In this document: positions 1-8,213 of the stretch, piece by piece
How the letters are laid out: each line of letters starts with the position of its first letter
How positions within the stretch are numbered: position 1 is the stretch's first letter
Assembly (NCBI GenBank): GCA_014653535.1
Contig: JACWEK010000005.1
Span: forward strand, 1-49,125
Direction: 5' to 3'
DNA from: Pelagibacterales bacterium SAG-MED43
GTDB taxonomy: Bacteria > Pseudomonadota > Alphaproteobacteria > Pelagibacterales > Pelagibacteraceae
DNA: 49,125 bases
Notes under the pieces: generated by a model
Told to the model about the DNA's origin: nothing
What the model saw: the letters and a program-made list of their open reading frames with translations, nothing else
Database searches by the model: none
Program-made: the position numbers and the translations under genes

Positions 1-1183
1 ACAACATTAAACCCATTGCTGATGCAAAACTCCAATCCAGAGTGCTCTTCATATGAAAAGCAATTTGGTTACTTATAAGAGTACCTGAAGCACCTCCGAC
101 TAAGGCGGGTGTAATATAATAACCAATTGCTAATATAAAACACAACAAACAACCAGCTCCAATACCAGGAATTGTTAGAGGAAAATAAACCTTCCAAAAA
201 GCAACGATTGGCGTTCCACCTAGTGATTTTCCTGCTCTCATTAAACTTGGTGAAATGGTTTTCATAACGCTATAAAGAGGTAAGACCATAAAAGGCAACA
301 AAATCTGTGTCATTGCAACATATGTTCCTGTTTTATTGTACATCATTTCAGGTCTTGCATCATCAGCGACCAAACCTATTCCAACAAAGAAATCGTTAAC
401 AATCCCCTGTTGTTGTAACAAAATCATCCAACTGGCAGTTCTTACAAGTAACGATGTCCAAAACGGAAGCAGGACACAGATCATTAGTAAGTTACTGTAC
501 TTCATGGGTAGAGTAGCTAACAAATGAGCTATTGGATAAGCCATCAAAAAACAAAACAGTGTTACAAAGAATGCGATTTCCAATGTACGAAGCCATAAAA
601 TCCTATGAATTCTTCTATCTTCAGAAACACTAACTATTTTTCCAGTTTCATTTTTATACATATCCATACCTTTTAGATACTTTTGACCAGTAATTGCTGG
701 AGCTCTTTGTTTAATTGCATTCCAATATTCAACATCAGCCCATCTTTTGTGAACTGCCATTATTTGTTCTTTATAATTTCCTTCTTCAAAATTTTTTGAT
801 TTTCTTCTTAGTTTTTTAATAATACTTTTAAATCCATTTTTTGTATAATTAAGCTGAGTAGATAGTTTACCCTCACGTTTTTCTTCTACTAATTTTAGAA
901 AATCTTCATGAAAAGCTGCAAAAACTTCTTCCTCTGGTAACTCTTTTCCATCCCACTTTTCCATTGCTTTAAATGTTTTAGGAAGCATTTCAGTTACCAT
1001 TTTATCATCGACACTTCTCATTAGCATTTCACCAATTGGAAATACGTAGGTAATAATTAAAAATAATAGTAAAGGCGCAACAAGTAAAAAGGCTTTTATT
1101 TTGTTTCTTCTTTCGGCCTTCTTAAGACTTACTTCTAAAGGAATTCCATCAGTTGTTAAAATTTGTTTTGTTTCTGAGCTCAT
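1..1183 (-). CDS. ABC transporter permease, PotB-like (partial, runs off the window)
   Basis: Inner-membrane permease of a spermidine/putrescine-type (opine/polyamine family) ABC importer. From the ATG at 1183 the frame stays open for 394 codons to the window edge, so the C-terminus is missing. One membrane segment lies near residues 31-50. A long, mostly polar stretch of about 150 residues follows, and then the permease core of hydrophobic segments from about residue 205. An EAA-type cytoplasmic loop (SLMRAGKSLGGTPIVAFWK) is visible and would contact the ATPase. The long insert between the first two membrane segments is larger than in classical PotB. The gene is last of the three visible transporter genes, and a second permease probably follows outside the window. 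A hairpin separates it from the binding-protein gene, so it is probably expressed at a lower level. Family call is strong; substrate is unknown. Confidence 0.85.
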   Translation of the reverse strand, partial: MSSETKQILTTDGIPLEVSLKKAERRNKIKAFLLVAPLLLFLIITYVFPIGEMLMRSVDDKMVTEMLPKTFKAMEKWDGKELPEEEVFAAFHEDFLKLVEEKREGKLSTQLNYTKNGFKSIIKKLRRKSKNFEEGNYKEQIMAVHKRWADVEYWNAIKQRAPAITGQKYLKGMDMYKNETGKIVSVSEDRRIHRILWLRTLEIAFFVTLFCFLMAYPIAHLLATLPMKYSNLLMICVLLPFWTSLLVRTASWMILLQQQGIVNDFFVGIGLVADDARPEMMYNKTGTYVAMTQILLPFMVLPLYSVMKTISPSLMRAGKSLGGTPIVAFWKVYFPLTIPGIGAGCLLCFILAIGYYITPALVGGASGTLISNQIAFHMKSTLDWSFASAMGLML

Positions 1184-1190
1184 AAATAAA

Positions 1191-1217
1191 AAGGGCGGCT
1201 ATCAAATAACCGCCCTT
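1191..1217 (-). terminator. Hairpin between binding-protein and permease genes (terminator or attenuator)
   Basis: A perfect 8-bp GC-rich stem (1191-1198 with 1210-1217, core GGGCGG/CCGCCC) encloses an 11-nt loop. On the minus strand it is followed by TTTTTATTT running into the permease ATG at 1183. It lies 38 bases after the binding-protein stop. The form is that of an intrinsic terminator. Since the permease follows at once and needs expression, partial read-through or 3'-end stabilisation of the upstream message is likely (inference). Confidence 0.75.
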
Positions 1218-1254
1218 AAATTATAATATATAATTAAGTTTAATAAAACTTAAA

Positions 1255-2376
1255 TTATAGACCAGCTTTCATAGCTTCCCATTTTTCACCAAGCTCTGTG
1301 CCGTTATCAGCCCAGAAAATTGGATCTACTAAGAAGTAGTTTTTAGTGTTTGCTGGTGCAGTTGGCATTTGTGGTACCATATTAGTCTTACCATCTTTAT
1401 ACCAAGGCTCTCCTGCTTCCATAACCGCTATAGAAGATTTTCTCCAAGGAGCATATGCAATATATTTTGCACTTCCAGCTAACATTTCTGTACTAGTCAT
1501 CATAGCTAAAGCTTTCTTAGCTTTACCATTAGCATCGTTTGGTCCACCCTTAACTTGAACGAAATATTCGTAGTCAAGACCTTGTCCATCCCATACTTGT
1601 ACGATTGGTGCACCTTCTCCAACTTCTGCATTGAAGAATCTACCATTCCAACCTGTAGCCATTACAACTTCACCTGAAACTAATAGTTCTGGCGGTTGAG
1701 CACCTGCAGACCAAAATACACATCCACCTTGTGGATCTGTACATAATTCTTTGATCTTGTTCATAGCTCTTTCAACACCTTTTTCAGTGTTTAAAGCTTT
1801 GTAGATTTTTGCTCCACCTTTTCCTGGTTTGATTCCATCTGCTGCTAAAGCGATTTCTAAGTTAGTCAAAGCGCTTGAGTAGATAGCTCTTTTTCCAGGG
1901 AATTTTTTAGTGTTAAAGAAATCTTTGATAGTCTTTGGAGTGCCTTTAACATTATTTTTGTTATAAGCGTAGTTCCAAGAATATAAAATATTTCCTACAG
2001 CACATTTACTTGGCATTGAAGTAAAGAAATCTTTACTTGCAGGAGTTCCATCTGGTGCAGGTGGAAAATCTTTGTCAAAATCGAATTCAACAAATAATCC
2101 TTCGTCACATCCAGTGATAGTATCCATTGCAAAAACGTCAATAATATCCCACGTAATTGCGCCAGCTTCTTTTTGTGCTTTGATCTCAGATAATCCACCT
2201 GAATAGTCAACCCAGTTAATTTCTATACCAAGTTTCTTAGCAGTAGGATCACCATAACCTAACTTTTGAGACTCTGTGTAAGCTCCACCCCAAGACACTG
2301 CAGTTACTGCAAATGCTGAAGTAGTTACAGAGATAGCAAAAGAAATGGCTAGTAATAATTTACCAATTGTTCTCAT
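1255..2376 (-). CDS. Periplasmic substrate-binding protein, PotD-like (spermidine/putrescine type)
   Basis: This 373-residue protein is a periplasmic solute-binding protein that would deliver substrate to the adjacent permease and ATPase. A signal peptide is clear: MRTIGK, a hydrophobic core, and AFA before the mature VTAVSWGGAYTES. The start of the mature protein (VSWGGAYTESQ) and the overall length fit the PotD/PotF-like family 1 binding proteins. A strong Shine-Dalgarno (GGAGG) sits 6 bases before the ATG. The gene has its own sigma70-like promoter upstream and a hairpin downstream, which suggests higher expression than its partners. Members of this family bind polyamines, opines, amino-acid derivatives and other cations, so the ligand should not be assumed. 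The neighbouring catabolic genes suggest the ligand may be their substrate (inference). Confidence 0.88.
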   Translation of the reverse strand: MRTIGKLLLAISFAISVTTSAFAVTAVSWGGAYTESQKLGYGDPTAKKLGIEINWVDYSGGLSEIKAQKEAGAITWDIIDVFAMDTITGCDEGLFVEFDFDKDFPPAPDGTPASKDFFTSMPSKCAVGNILYSWNYAYNKNNVKGTPKTIKDFFNTKKFPGKRAIYSSALTNLEIALAADGIKPGKGGAKIYKALNTEKGVERAMNKIKELCTDPQGGCVFWSAGAQPPELLVSGEVVMATGWNGRFFNAEVGEGAPIVQVWDGQGLDYEYFVQVKGGPNDANGKAKKALAMMTSTEMLAGSAKYIAYAPWRKSSIAVMEAGEPWYKDGKTNMVPQMPTAPANTKNYFLVDPIFWADNGTELGEKWEAMKAGL

Positions 2377-2393
2377 TTTTCCTCCGTTTAAAC

Positions 2394-2438
2394 GTTTTTA
2401 TAAAAACAGATTACAACAAGATCAATTAAGAGAGTCAA
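2394..2438 (-). promoter_or_regulatory. Promoter of the binding-protein gene with palindrome at the start site
   Basis: On the minus strand TTGACT (2433-2438) and TGTAAT (2410-2415) are separated by 17 bases, close to the sigma70 consensus. The predicted transcription start falls at about 2403. It lies inside the perfect palindrome GTTTTTATAAAAAC (2394-2407), which could be an operator. A strong GGAGG ribosome site follows. The promoter lies in the 103-base gap after the ATPase gene and allows the binding protein to be made independently. Confidence 0.6.
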
Positions 2439-2479
2439 CAGCCCTTTTTACCTAATTTGTTTGTATATTTGATTGATTA

Positions 2480-3559
2480 TTACTTAGGATCTAAAGCTCG
2501 GGCGTCTTCACTGTTCCAGCCAATCTTGATATCTTTCCCAAGTTTAATATCCATATTAGCAGAACTATTAGGAACTTTTAGAATAAATTGATTATTGCCC
2601 AGTACATTAATTCGTACCCTAGTATGATCTCCATGATAAATGACTTCCTCTATTTTTCCAGAATGAATGTTATCCATTTTATCACTTGGATTAATTAAAG
2701 CTCTTTCAGGTCTTAAAGAAATTTTTGTTTTTTCACCTTTTCCTTTTACTGAAATAGGGTTTGCTAATATTTCTGTATTAGCTATCTTCACTTTACATTT
2801 TCCACCTGAAATATCTGAAACTTCACCCGCGAAGGTATTGTTTTCTCCAATAAATTCTGCAACAAAAGAGTTTACTGGTTTTTCATAAAGTTCGTCAGGA
2901 CTTGAAAGTTGTTGTACTTTTCCATCATTAAAAACTGCAATTCTATTTGACATTGTAAGAGCTTCACTTTGGTCATGAGTAACATAAACAACTGTTACTC
3001 CAATGCTTTCATGAATATGTTTGATCTCATACTGCATGCTCTCTCTTAAATTTTTATCTAAGGCGCCTAAAGGTTCATCCATTAAAACTAACTGTGGATC
3101 AAATACTAAAGATCTTGCAACTGCTACCCTTTGTTGTTGTCCTCCAGATAACTGACCTGGCATCCTGTCAGCAAAACCTTGTAAAGATACCATTGATAAT
3201 GCTTTATCAATTTTTTTATCCGCATCATCTTTTGGAATTTTTCTTACTCTCAAAGGAAATGCTAAATTTTCATAAACTGTCATATGTGGAAATAAAGCGT
3301 AATTTTGAAATACCATTCCTATTCCTCTTTTGTGGGGTGGAATACTTGATATGGCTCGTCCGTTTAAATAAATTTCACCGTGAGTTGGTGTTTCAAATCC
3401 TGCTAACATCATTAAACAAGTAGTTTTACCTGATCCAGAGGGTCCTAACATTGTTACAAACTCACCCTCTTCAATGTCTAATTGTAGATCTTTTACAACG
3501 AGTATCTTACCGTCATAACTTTTATCTACTTTGTCAAATTTAACGAATTCTTTATTCAT
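2480..3559 (-). CDS. potA: ABC transporter ATP-binding protein, PotA-like
   Basis: Cytoplasmic ATPase (359 residues) that powers the polyamine-type importer. Walker A (GPSGSGKTT) is at residues 39-47, the Q-loop (VFQNYALFPHMT) at about 83-94, the ABC signature (LSGGQQQR) at 137-144, Walker B (LVLMDEP) at 157-163, and the H-loop (THDQ) shortly after. The C-terminal third, from about residue 235, is a TOBE-type regulatory domain typical of PotA/MalK-class ATPases. It is first of the three visible transporter genes in transcription order and follows the M24 gene by 56 bases, so it may be read from that unit. No clear Shine-Dalgarno is seen. The ATPase role is certain in outline; transported substrate is unknown. 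Confidence 0.93.
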   Translation of the reverse strand: MNKEFVKFDKVDKSYDGKILVVKDLQLDIEEGEFVTMLGPSGSGKTTCLMMLAGFETPTHGEIYLNGRAISSIPPHKRGIGMVFQNYALFPHMTVYENLAFPLRVRKIPKDDADKKIDKALSMVSLQGFADRMPGQLSGGQQQRVAVARSLVFDPQLVLMDEPLGALDKNLRESMQYEIKHIHESIGVTVVYVTHDQSEALTMSNRIAVFNDGKVQQLSSPDELYEKPVNSFVAEFIGENNTFAGEVSDISGGKCKVKIANTEILANPISVKGKGEKTKISLRPERALINPSDKMDNIHSGKIEEVIYHGDHTRVRINVLGNNQFILKVPNSSANMDIKLGKDIKIGWNSEDARALDPK

Positions 3560-3615
3560 TGAAATAATTTGATGAATTTAAAACATTTGTAGGAATAAAT
3601 ATCAACCTTTAATAA

Positions 3616-4785
3616 CTAGCTTTTAATATGAAGTTCTTTAGAAAAATTACAGAATAATTCATAACCCTTGTCTGTAACTCTTATTGCTTCAGATGCTTCA
3701 ACTCCCCAATTTCCAAATTGCATGACTGCAATCATATGAAAAGTAACGTTAGGTTGTAATTCTGTCATATCACCTTTAGATATATTTAAAGTATGTTCTC
3801 CCCAATCTGGTGGATAACCAATACCAATCGAATACCCAGTTCTTGAAGTTTTTTCAATTCCATATTTGTCTAATATTTTCCAGAATGCTTGAGCAACATC
3901 ATCTGCAGTATTACCTGGTTTTACTTGATCAATACCAGCTTGAAGTGCCTCGTTTGTTTTCTTCATTGTCTCAATTTTCTTTTGATCTGGTTTGCCAAGT
4001 AAAACTGTTCTAGCCATCGGACAATGATACTTTTTATTAACTCCTGATAATTCAATAATTGTAGCTTCTCCCTCCACAAATTTATCTTCTGACCAAGTTA
4101 AATGTGAAGCCGATGTACCTTTTCCTGTTGGTATCATTGGAACTATAGATGAATAATCACCTCCAAATTCAGGTGTTCCTTTTATTAATGTGGTATAAAT
4201 TTCTGAAACTGCATCACATTGTCTTACTCCGGGACTAATAACATCAAAAGCTTTTTTCATTCCTAATTCAGTAATTTGAGCTGCTGCCTTCATAAATTTT
4301 ATTTCTGCATCTGATTTAACAACTCTCACCCAATTAACTAATCTTTCACAATCTAGAATTTTTACATTAGGTAAACCTTGTTTGATTTTTTCATAACAAT
4401 ATGCTGTGAAATAATGGCTATCCATTTCTAATCCTACAGAAAGTTTATCCCACTTTCTTTCTTTAATAAGATCTGCAAGTGCATCATAGGGATGTAGTGG
4501 CCAAGTATGGATGTATTTCTCATGATATTTAATTATATTTTCATCCTTAAGATAGGTTTTAATATACGCTCCACCAGCATCTTGATTTCTAACAAAACAA
4601 ATCGGCTCCTCAGCATTAACATGCACTATTACACATTGAGCATAATAAAATGACCAAGCATCATAACCAGTCAAGTAATTCATATTTGATGGGTCTTGTG
4701 AGATTAAAAGTTCAATACCTTTTTTCTGCATTGAAGCTTGAACTTTTTTTAATCTTGATTTGTATTCTTCATTAGTAAAATTCAT
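3616..4785 (-). CDS. M24-family hydrolase resembling ectoine hydrolase (DoeA/EutD)
   Basis: A 389-residue pita-bread protein: N-terminal creatinase-like domain (about 1-155) and M24 domain (about 160-385). The usual M24 metal-ligand segment, normally with Asp pairs, reads IIELSGVNKKYHCPMART at 243-260, so the canonical aspartates are absent. The same replacement, as I recall it, marks the DoeA/EutD ectoine-hydrolase clade. Further matches to that clade are the NYLTGYDAWSFYYAQC region (36-51), LVNWVRVVKS (149-158) and YPPDWGEHTL. DoeA opens the ring of ectoine to N-acetyl-diaminobutyrate. It is followed closely by the ABC importer and preceded 3 bases upstream by an EutA-like gene. The deacetylase DoeB is not in the window, so an ectoine-related rather than ectoine substrate remains possible. 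Confidence 0.75.
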   Translation of the reverse strand: MNFTNEEYKSRLKKVQASMQKKGIELLISQDPSNMNYLTGYDAWSFYYAQCVIVHVNAEEPICFVRNQDAGGAYIKTYLKDENIIKYHEKYIHTWPLHPYDALADLIKERKWDKLSVGLEMDSHYFTAYCYEKIKQGLPNVKILDCERLVNWVRVVKSDAEIKFMKAAAQITELGMKKAFDVISPGVRQCDAVSEIYTTLIKGTPEFGGDYSSIVPMIPTGKGTSASHLTWSEDKFVEGEATIIELSGVNKKYHCPMARTVLLGKPDQKKIETMKKTNEALQAGIDQVKPGNTADDVAQAFWKILDKYGIEKTSRTGYSIGIGYPPDWGEHTLNISKGDMTELQPNVTFHMIAVMQFGNWGVEASEAIRVTDKGYELFCNFSKELHIKS

Positions 4786-4788
4786 AGT

Positions 4789-5532
4789 TTAGTTATTAAA
4801 TAATTCGCCAAAACCTTCAACTTTATTTTTATAATTAATTTCTTTTAGAGTATCCCAGATTAAAGTCTGGTTACTTGACAAAACAATTTTGCTAATTTTT
4901 TTTTCTAATTCAGCAATTACAGAGAGTACTGGTAATGCAGTGCAAGAAACAAATAAAGCATCACTTTTAGTTAAATCTATTTTTTTAAGTGTATCGTATA
5001 CATGTTGTGGATCAACTTTTCCGATTTCTAGATCAGATGCTATGTCGAAATAAGAAAGTTCATTAATTTCTATATTTTCTTTTTTAAAATAATTAATTAC
5101 CGATTGATTTATCTCATCTGTATAAGGAGTAAAAATTGATAATCTTTTTATTTTTAAACTTTTTAACGCATTTATTGCTGATGTTATTGGTGTTGTAACT
5201 TTAGTGTTTGGTTTTACTGAGTTTACTTTCTCAAAAATTGACTGATACCCTGCAGCTATTGTTCCTGAGGTACATCCATAAGCAACACAATCCAATTGTT
5301 GATCTGGCAAAATATCTTCAGTAACTTTTGGAATATCATCTGCCATTTTTTTTAATGTTTCATTTGTTAAAGGATTGTAACATTGGATTCTATTACAATA
5401 TAAATCTATGTCCTTACCATATATTACATTATTGAAATCTTTTTCGATTCTAAAGTCACTAGCCAAAGTAATTAAGCCTACCCTTGGATTATGCTTTTTT
5501 AGATATTTTGGTTCTATCTTAGTTAATTTCAT
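4789..5532 (-). CDS. Maleate isomerase / Asp-Glu racemase family protein (EutA-like)
   Basis: A 247-residue member of the Asp/Glu racemase superfamily, closest in pattern to maleate cis-trans isomerase, arylmalonate decarboxylase and the ectoine-cluster protein EutA. The two catalytic cysteines are visible: Cys87 in AYGCTSGT and Cys197 in VSCTALP. This is the pair used for proton abstraction and return, or for a covalent intermediate, in these enzymes. The gene is first of the minus-strand unit and sits 3 bases ahead of the DoeA-like gene, as eutA accompanies eutD in ectoine-utilisation clusters. In nicotinate breakdown a related enzyme (NicE) turns maleate into fumarate, a plausible alternative role here. 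Family confident, reaction not. Confidence 0.75.
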   Translation of the reverse strand: MKLTKIEPKYLKKHNPRVGLITLASDFRIEKDFNNVIYGKDIDLYCNRIQCYNPLTNETLKKMADDIPKVTEDILPDQQLDCVAYGCTSGTIAAGYQSIFEKVNSVKPNTKVTTPITSAINALKSLKIKRLSIFTPYTDEINQSVINYFKKENIEINELSYFDIASDLEIGKVDPQHVYDTLKKIDLTKSDALFVSCTALPVLSVIAELEKKISKIVLSSNQTLIWDTLKEINYKNKVEGFGELFNN

Positions 5533-5672
5533 TTAGAACTTGATTAAATATATATTGATTAAATAGTCTAGTTAAATTACAGTCTTGTTTGAGCGATACA
5601 TAACTCGTCGATATTTAAAAAATACGAAAGTGGGATCAATCGTCTTAGATTTAATTATTTAAGGAGGTTCGA
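5533..5672. promoter_or_regulatory. Divergent control region between the two catabolic units
   Basis: This 140-base gap separates the eutA-like gene (minus) from the monooxygenase operon (plus) and must hold promoters for both. A near-perfect Shine-Dalgarno (AAGGAGG, 5661-5667) precedes the plus-strand ATG at 5673, pointing to strong translation. The minus-strand gene has no obvious Shine-Dalgarno. TTGAGC and TATTTA spaced by 17 bases form a possible plus-strand promoter. I see no convincing operator. No regulator gene lies next to it in this window. Confidence 0.5.
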
Positions 5673-6839
5673 ATGAAATTTGGATATTTTTGCAATACCA
5701 CAAACTGGGATCATAAACCCTACAATCAATTGTTAGATGAAACTAAAGAGATCACAACTTATTGTGACGAAAACAACTGGGATTCTATCTGGTATACTGA
5801 ACATCATTTTAATCATGAAGGAATGGAAGCCTGCACAAACCCATTGATGATGGGTGTTGATGCGGCAGCTAGAACTAAACAAATTAGAATTGGCCAAGCT
5901 TGTAATGTAATTACATTTCATAACCCAATTCGTCTAGCTGAAGACATAGCATTACTTGATCAATTATCTGGTGGTAGAGTCGATGTTGGTATTGGAAGAG
6001 GAATTTATGGAAGAGAAGCAATTAATATGAATAAAGAAGCTGATCTAAAAGATCAAGCTAAAAACTTTAGATTATTTGAAGAGTCTTTAACGATAATGAA
6101 AAAAGCTTGGACTGAAGAATTTTTTAGTCATAAAGGAGAATTTTACACTTATCCATCACCGAACTTTGTTTGGCAACATGACATGAGCCCTCCGAGTGAA
6201 AAATTTTTGGATACTAAAACAAATGAAATAAAGAAAATAAGTATTGTTCCAAAACCCAAACAATCACCCTATCCTCCTATATGGCAAGTTGTTGATGGTG
6301 CTAGATCAATTGAGTGGGCTGCACAAAATGGTTTAAATACAATTATGTGGATACCAACTGTTAAAGCTCTTAAGAAAAGATTTGAGATATATAGAGACGC
6401 AAAATCAAAAGCTGAAAATAGAGATGTTCCATTAGGAGAAGGTATATCTTTAGTGAGAGATATGTTTGTTGCTGAAAGTATGGAAGAGGCAGAAAAAATG
6501 GCTGGTGAACATATTATTAATTATATGAAATGGGTTTGTCATTGGAGGGGCTTAGGCAATCATATGGATCCTGGTGAAGAACTGCCTGAAACAAAACATA
6601 AATTAGATTTATTAAACTATAATTTTCTTCATAAAAGAAATTTATTATTTGGTACTCCTGAATATGTTGTTAATAAAATTAATGAATTAAAATCTGAGTT
6701 AAATCTACAGAATCTTCAAGTTTGGTCTAACTTTCCTGGTATTGATCATAAAGCTTGCATGAGAAGTATCAAATTATTTAATGACGAGGTAATTCCAAAA
6801 ATAAATCTAGACTCTTCTGATATAGAAAAAGCAAGTTAA
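5673..6839 (+). CDS. Luciferase-like flavin-dependent monooxygenase
   Basis: A 388-residue LLM-class (bacterial luciferase-like) oxidoreductase expected to use reduced FMN and O2 to hydroxylate or open its substrate. Typical motifs are WYTEHHF (40-46), FHNPIRLAED (82-91) and LSGGRVDVGIGRG (98-110); the late segment LLFGTPEYVV is also typical of the family. No flavin reductase is encoded beside it, so FMNH2 would come from elsewhere. It starts the four-gene operon and its TAA overlaps the next ATG (TAATG), showing translational coupling. In trigonelline breakdown an LLM protein (TgnB) opens an N-methylpyridinium ring, with an ALDH and a hydrolase acting next; the gene set here is similar in composition. 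Substrate unproven. Confidence 0.85.
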   Translation: MKFGYFCNTTNWDHKPYNQLLDETKEITTYCDENNWDSIWYTEHHFNHEGMEACTNPLMMGVDAAARTKQIRIGQACNVITFHNPIRLAEDIALLDQLSGGRVDVGIGRGIYGREAINMNKEADLKDQAKNFRLFEESLTIMKKAWTEEFFSHKGEFYTYPSPNFVWQHDMSPPSEKFLDTKTNEIKKISIVPKPKQSPYPPIWQVVDGARSIEWAAQNGLNTIMWIPTVKALKKRFEIYRDAKSKAENRDVPLGEGISLVRDMFVAESMEEAEKMAGEHIINYMKWVCHWRGLGNHMDPGEELPETKHKLDLLNYNFLHKRNLLFGTPEYVVNKINELKSELNLQNLQVWSNFPGIDHKACMRSIKLFNDEVIPKINLDSSDIEKAS

Positions 6840-7426
6840 TGGATTTAAAGCTTAGAAAGTTTACAAAATTTGTTGATAAAACTTTCATTGAAGGTGGAAA
6901 AGAAGCAAAGGAACCAGTTTTGATGGTTTCAGTAGCAGCTGTTTTTAAAAACCCTTGGGCAGGACAAGGATTTGTTGAAGATTTAAAACCAATCATTTTA
7001 GATTTAGCTCCAAAACTCGGTGATATATTGGTCCCAGAATTAATTAAAGAAATAGGTTCACCTGAAAAAATTTTAGCTTATGGAAAAGCTGGAACTGTAG
7101 GTTTGAATGGTGAAATAGAACATGCTTCAGCCTTTATTCATACTTTAAGATTTGGAAATAGATTTAGAGATGCTGTTGGTGGTACTTCTTATTTAAGTTT
7201 TACAAATACTAGAGGACCTGCAGGATCCAAAATATCTATTCCAATGATGCATAAAACAGATTCTGGTTTAAGACCATATTATTTAACTCATGAATTTACT
7301 ATTCATGATGCACCATTTGAAGATGAAATTATAATAGCAATTGGAGGTGCATCAAGTGGTAGAGCGCACGCAAGAACCGGGGATCGTTATCAAGATATGA
7401 AAGAAATGGGATTAGATCCCAAATAA
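6839..7426 (+). CDS. AA_synth (DUF1185) family protein, function unknown
   Basis: A 195-residue protein that I recognise as the 'amino acid synthesis' family (Pfam AA_synth, formerly DUF1185). Conserved-looking parts include VAAVFKNPWAGQGFVEDL near residues 32-49, a Gly-rich AYGKAGTVGLNGEIEHASA stretch near 80-98, and IIIAIGGASSGRAHARTGDR near 168-187. There is no signal peptide or membrane segment, so it is cytosolic. The family name does not reflect a proven reaction. Its place between the monooxygenase (1-base overlap) and the hydrolase (4-base gap) implies it handles an intermediate or assists in the same pathway. The His, Asp, Arg and Glu residues in the last two segments are candidates for an active site (inference). 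Confidence 0.8.
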   Translation: MDLKLRKFTKFVDKTFIEGGKEAKEPVLMVSVAAVFKNPWAGQGFVEDLKPIILDLAPKLGDILVPELIKEIGSPEKILAYGKAGTVGLNGEIEHASAFIHTLRFGNRFRDAVGGTSYLSFTNTRGPAGSKISIPMMHKTDSGLRPYYLTHEFTIHDAPFEDEIIIAIGGASSGRAHARTGDRYQDMKEMGLDPK

Positions 7427-7430
7427 TTTA

Positions 7431-8213
7431 ATGTCTCTAAGTTTTGATCCAAATCAAAATTATTATTTACTAAATAAAAAAGATACTGTCCCTCTTGTAT
7501 TTATTCATGGAGTTGGTCTTGATCATCAAATGTGGAATTATCAAGTAAGTTATTTCAATGAATATTCAACTTTAACTTATGATTTATTAGGTCATGGAAA
7601 GACACCATGCGATAAAGATAAGTTAACTCTTAAAGATTTTTCTAACCAACTTTTGGAACTTTTAGATCATTTAAAGATAGATAGAGTAAATCTTATAGGT
7701 TTTTCTTTAGGTTCTTTGATTGCTTTAGATTTTTCTTCCCGTTTTCAAAAAAAAATTGAAAAATTAATATTAATTGGCACTACTTATAAAAGGTCTGATA
7801 AAGAAAGATCTCTTGTACTAGACAGATATAATCAAGCTAAATTAAATAAACCAATATCTAAACAAGCTTTAAAAAGATGGTTTAGTGACAAATATCTTGA
7901 AAATAATCCGCAAACTTATGATTTGTTTATGAATATCTTAAACAAAGAACCAAAGGATCACAAAAACTTCCTTAAAGCTTATGAGCTATTTGCTAATCAT
8001 AATGATGATTTTGAAGCCATTAAAAAGATAGATAGAAAAACTTTAGTAATGACTGGTTCAGATGATGTTGGCTCAACTCCAGTAATGTCTAAAGAATTGG
8101 TTAAAGACCTTATTAATTCTACTTATATTGAAATTCGAAATGGAAAACATCTTTGTAGTATAGAATGTGTAGATGATGTTAATATGAAAATTAAAAATTT
8201 TATTAAAAATTAG
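7431..8213 (+). CDS. Alpha/beta hydrolase
   Basis: A 260-residue alpha/beta-hydrolase-fold enzyme. The oxyanion segment VFIHGVGLDHQMW is at 23-35, the nucleophile elbow GFSLGS at 90-95 with Ser92, the likely acid Asp211 or Asp212 in TGSDDVGS, and the general base His240 in NGKHLCS. It most resembles the esterase/3-oxoadipate enol-lactonase-like branch, which cleaves esters, lactones or C-N/C-C bonds of ring-fission products. Its stop codon directly abuts the aldehyde dehydrogenase ATG with no spacer, so the two are translationally coupled. In the trigonelline pathway a hydrolase (TgnD) cleaves the formamide-succinate intermediate, which gives one model for its role. Fold certain, substrate unknown. 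Confidence 0.85.
   Translation: MSLSFDPNQNYYLLNKKDTVPLVFIHGVGLDHQMWNYQVSYFNEYSTLTYDLLGHGKTPCDKDKLTLKDFSNQLLELLDHLKIDRVNLIGFSLGSLIALDFSSRFQKKIEKLILIGTTYKRSDKERSLVLDRYNQAKLNKPISKQALKRWFSDKYLENNPQTYDLFMNILNKEPKDHKNFLKAYELFANHNDDFEAIKKIDRKTLVMTGSDDVGSTPVMSKELVKDLINSTYIEIRNGKHLCSIECVDDVNMKIKNFIKN

Noticed and set aside
1346..1558. Open frames on the strand opposite to clear genes (here and at about 20 other places)
   Set aside because: They are antisense or out-of-frame shadows of well-recognised genes, with no family resemblance or ribosome sites.
1255..3559. Naming the importer a proven spermidine/putrescine transporter
   Set aside because: The family takes many cationic ligands, and the catabolic neighbours point to another compound; the ligand cannot be read from sequence.
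5600..5630. Imperfect inverted repeat (CGATATTT...AAATACG) as an operator in the divergent catabolic promoter
   Set aside because: It needs a bulge and is mostly A/T, so is expected by chance at this base composition.
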